From Stenopsyche tienmushanensis (Eukaryota; Arthropoda; Insecta; Trichoptera; Stenopsychidae), in contig WACJ01000007.1 in NCBI GenBank assembly GCA_008973525.1, positions 186,001 through 250,000 on the forward strand: a stretch of DNA of 64,000 nt, written 5' to 3'. The notes under the pieces are model-generated. The model searched no databases, had not been told where the DNA came from, and saw only the letters and a list, made by a program, of their open reading frames with translations. Positions 63,241 to 64,000 of the stretch are shown here, piece after piece (positions within the stretch are counted from its first letter, which is position 1; each line of letters starts with the position of its first letter). A program made the position numbers and the translations under genes.

Positions 63241-63570
63241 ATCTATATTATATTGAAGAGCACTGGCACGAAGGCCGGTCCGCCACAGCCGGGGGCCCAC
63301 CGGGCAATTGTAGGTGGGGCCTACGGGAACAGGGCCCCGCGTTTTTTCTTTGCCTTTTTGTTTCGCGCCATCCGTCGCAAGCTCCACGCGCGGCAGAACG
63401 ACCCGAACACGAAGACCGACTCGCCCTGTCCGACCCGAGCTGCTGCTATGAGCGCCCCCAATACGGGGGCGGAAGCTTTGGCCGCGAGGGCGGTCAAACC
63501 CGCCCTCGAACACCACGCGGGAATCCCACCCATACTCAAAATCCATTCAGGCTCTGTCGCTCACTAACGT
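63241..63570. other. Isolated GC-rich block, origin unknown
   Basis: The most abrupt GC rise of the window: over 60% GC by eye between A/T-rich flanks. Frames of 104-128 codons lie on the plus strand and 121 and 72 codons on the minus strand, all overlapping, so open frames here reflect GC content rather than coding. Internal inverted repeats include GCCCCC/GGGGGC near 63448-63471 and CGAGGGCGG facing CCGCCCTCG near 63485-63509. It could be a CpG-type promoter, a leader exon, or a fragment of a GC-rich retroelement; no family recognised. Confidence 0.4.
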
Positions 63571-64000
63571 CTTTAGACATAGCAGCATCCTCATTAAGAC
63601 TTTCACGTGCCTCTCATTCATAGACGACCAGATGAATACATAACTCATACGATGAGAATTATTGATAATCTAATATGACAATTAAGTGAACTGACACAAA
63701 ATATTTAGTGATTTGAGTGAATTAATGTGTAAACTACGTGAAAATCCTGATGTAGTGCTTTAATGGGAAATATATAAAAATCGGATTTTTCCAACGACAA
63801 AGGATGCACATCAAGATTAAAATTGTACAAGATACTTCTTTGACATGACCGCGATCGTATTGTCTGTAAAAAAACATGTAGAAATTGTGCAAGAATAAAT
63901 AATGTGGTGGAAAATTGCAATACTAAGGACATCTATGAGAGGATCGGAAAAGTGATACTAAGTTGCATAATGCTGTACTGGTTGCTTCCTACAACTGCTA
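63571..64000. other. AT-rich non-coding stretch
   Basis: Nothing recognised. Confidence 0.5.

Noticed and set aside
63181..63623. Several overlapping 72-128 codon frames on both strands
   Set aside because: Multiple simultaneous open frames are what GC-rich DNA gives by chance; translations are low-complexity Pro/Arg/Ala/Gly sequences.
1..64000. CRISPR array, operon, prophage or bacterial contamination
   Set aside because: No spaced direct repeats, no closely packed same-strand genes and no ribosome-binding-site pattern; splice sites and eukaryotic transposons point to animal nuclear DNA.

Overview
The window reads as nuclear DNA of an animal, most likely an arthropod: strongly AT-rich sequence (about 30% GC by eye, not computed), no operons or dense coding, long gene-free stretches, spliceosomal donor and acceptor sites, and remnants of mariner, piggyBac and hAT DNA transposons plus a tRNA-derived SINE. 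The mix would fit a crustacean such as a sea louse, or an insect; nothing in the window fixes the species.

Only one credible host gene is visible, on the minus strand. A GC-rich leader exon (about 19254-19706, ending in a consensus GTAAGT donor) is followed after a ~3.6 kb intron by a short exon (15560-15681) with a consensus acceptor, an ATG, a secretory signal peptide ending in Ser-Trp-Trp, and another consensus donor. A first coding exon with a signal peptide that stops within a Trp-Trp pair is typical of Wnt ligand genes. The rest of the coding sequence is not in the window and should lie to the left of position 1 in this orientation.

The remaining sequence is AT-rich DNA broken by islands of a few hundred bases with higher GC and higher complexity but no convincing coding frame (for example 9.8-10.2, 10.8-11.2, 14.3-15.1, 17.0-17.6, 35.2-35.7, 43.1-43.8, 45.5-46.1, 47.4-48.1, 55.1-55.5 and 58.0-58.4 kb). 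Several carry recognisable transcription-factor motifs (paired GATA and RUNX sites at 55.4 kb, TCF-like sites at 58.15 kb, tandem TGACAG sites at 39.23 kb). This is the layout expected around a developmental signalling gene, so I read them as candidate cis-regulatory modules; this is inference.

Mobile DNA: a piggyBac-type element at 7.5-8.4 kb with a hAT MITE nested inside it; a decayed piggyBac transposase 3' end at 34.0-34.7 kb; three defective mariner elements (44.5-45.2, 56.4-57.2 and 59.5-60.2 kb); a tRNA-headed SINE family (16.5, 59.3 and probably 51.8 kb) and another tRNA-like element (53.3 kb); a ~95 bp repeat at 22.4 and 50.8 kb; a transposon-like ORF at 52.4 kb; and a stem-loop repeat at 4.8, 9.4 and 31.8 kb. 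I did not find a clearly new biological system. The observations most worth following are the Wnt-like gene start with its surrounding islands, the stem-loop repeat, and a promoter-like GC island at 61.1 kb.
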